DNA from: an uncultured Traorella sp.
Lineage (GTDB): Bacteria > Bacillota_I > Bacilli_A > Erysipelotrichales > Erysipelotrichaceae
Assembly (NCBI GenBank): GCA_945938205.1
Contig: CAMEUL010000094.1
Location: 1-6,048 of the forward strand
DNA length: 6,048 nucleotides
Direction of reading: 5' to 3'
How positions within the stretch are numbered: the first letter of the stretch is position 1; every line of letters starts with the position of its first letter. The translations under genes were made by a program, and so were the position numbers. Positions 5,072 to 6,048 of the stretch are shown piece by piece. The notes under the pieces are model-generated. The model did no database searches, was not told the origin of the DNA, and saw only the letters and a program-made list of their open reading frames with translations.

Positions 5072-6048
5072 ATGAGCCGATTAAAGGAATGGTTGAAAAA
5101 CCTCTCTCTTTCACAGCAGTTATTCCTTCTGATTTTTGTTTTTATCACTTTTTTCGCTTCTTTCTTTTTTGTGTTTCTGACAGGGAAGGTTGATGAGTTT
5201 GTTCGTGAACAGATGAATGTCGTCATTGACCGAAATCAGGAAATGATCAGCAATATGTATCATGAAAACCTGGATCCTAAATTGATCATGGGATTTCAGG
5301 AAGATGAAACAAGCATGATGTATAATATTTTTTATACCAATGAAGGTAACTATTCGACAGCCAGTGAAAAAGTCAATGCGATTCCTCATCTGACATCTGA
5401 TATTTCTCAAAATATGGCACGACAGATCAATGGGAAAATTCAGGTGGATCATTATGTCTTTGAAGATGGTGAGAATAAAGCTTTTTATGCCATTAATATT
5501 TTAAGTGATGATTTCGCATTTGTAACCGTGGTCACTCATGAATACCGAATGAGCTACCGTGAAACACTTTTGAGTACAGTCGTTAATATTACGGTCTTTG
5601 TCGTAGGTCTGTTCTTTGTTGTTTTGATGATCTGGATGGCTTCACTGATTCACCCAATCAATCAGATTCGAAATTATATTGAAAAGATGCGCTTAGGTGA
5701 AAAAAGTGAAATGAAAGTGTATCGAAACGATGAAATTGGAGAGTTAGCCGATGCCATCGTGATGATGCGTGAAGAGTTGGAACGTCAGGAAAGGGTCAAA
5801 GAGGAAATGATCCATAATATCTCACATGACTTAAAGACACCGATAGCGACCATCAAAAGTTATGGAGAAAGCATCAAGGATGGCGTCTATCCATATGATA
5901 CATTGGAAAAAAGCGTGGATGTCATTATCAAGAATGCGGAACGTTTGGAGAAGAAAGTTTATTCTCTGCTGTATTTAAATCGTGTGGAATATCTGGTATC
6001 TCAAAATACGGGCGAGACAGAAACCAATATGAAAACTGTCGTGGAAGA
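5072..6048 (+). CDS. Membrane sensor histidine kinase (3' partial)
   Basis: The first 325 residues of a sensor kinase that runs off the right edge. Transmembrane helix 1 (about 15-37) and helix 2 (about 167-192) flank an extracytoplasmic sensor of about 130 residues with no motif I recognise. A HAMP linker follows (about 190-240, with P195 and the conserved DEIGELADAI at 220-229). The HisKA dimerisation domain carries the phosphoacceptor H252 in HNISHDLKTPIATIKSYGE. The ATP-binding HATPase domain (N, G1 and G2 boxes) is beyond the window. The frame is open throughout. The start ATG has no clear Shine-Dalgarno (a GGGATAAG stretch is the best candidate) and lies 3 nt after the regulator stop, so translation is probably coupled. 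It should phosphorylate the adjacent OmpR-type regulator at D53. The signal is unknown. Confidence 0.94.
   Translation, partial: MSRLKEWLKNLSLSQQLFLLIFVFITFFASFFFVFLTGKVDEFVREQMNVVIDRNQEMISNMYHENLDPKLIMGFQEDETSMMYNIFYTNEGNYSTASEKVNAIPHLTSDISQNMARQINGKIQVDHYVFEDGENKAFYAINILSDDFAFVTVVTHEYRMSYRETLLSTVVNITVFVVGLFFVVLMIWMASLIHPINQIRNYIEKMRLGEKSEMKVYRNDEIGELADAIVMMREELERQERVKEEMIHNISHDLKTPIATIKSYGESIKDGVYPYDTLEKSVDVIIKNAERLEKKVYSLLYLNRVEYLVSQNTGETETNMKTVVE

Noticed and set aside
5120..5452. A 110-codon minus-strand open frame near the right end
   Set aside because: It is antisense to the histidine kinase, whose frame is open from 5072 to the edge with two membrane helices, HAMP and the H-box.

Overview
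The window is AT-rich, densely packed and entirely plus-strand. The gene types suggest a low-GC Gram-positive (Firmicutes), and the style of the proteins suggests an anaerobic gut lineage such as Erysipelotrichia. Those gene types are a CcpA-type cre-like site, an AraC regulator, an OmpR-type two-component pair and a ROK kinase. The lineage is an inference from gene content and base composition; there is no marker gene.

Layout. (1) 1-398: a receiver domain, most likely the C-terminal end of a hybrid sensor kinase that begins left of the window, closed by a strong intrinsic terminator (406-440). (2) 489-1343: an AraC-family regulator with its own extended -10 promoter, an extremely short leader and no Shine-Dalgarno site. 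(3) 1433-4302: a tight three-gene operon encoding an HSL-family alpha/beta hydrolase, a ROK-family sugar kinase and a membrane PAP2 phosphatase. The gaps between these genes are 1 and 4 nt. The operon is preceded by a cre-like operator just upstream of a TATAAT box and ends in an intrinsic terminator (4309-4340). (4) 4409-6048: an OmpR-family response regulator followed 3 nt later by a membrane histidine kinase that runs off the right edge. Its promoter is preceded by a tandem direct repeat.

How the parts may work together. The AraC regulator, divided from the hydrolase operon by only 89 nt, is the obvious candidate activator. The cre-like site suggests that carbon catabolite control also acts on the operon. 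An esterase plus a sugar kinase fits removal of an ester or acyl group from a carbohydrate followed by phosphorylation. The role of the PAP2 protein in that scheme is not clear. The two-component pair is a separate unit that is probably autoregulated.

No mobile element, CRISPR array, tRNA or rRNA was seen, and no stretch over 300 bases lacks a gene. I do not see strong evidence of a new defence or mobile system. The most interesting points are the unusual operon content, its apparent two-input promoter, and a run of promoters with very short leaders.
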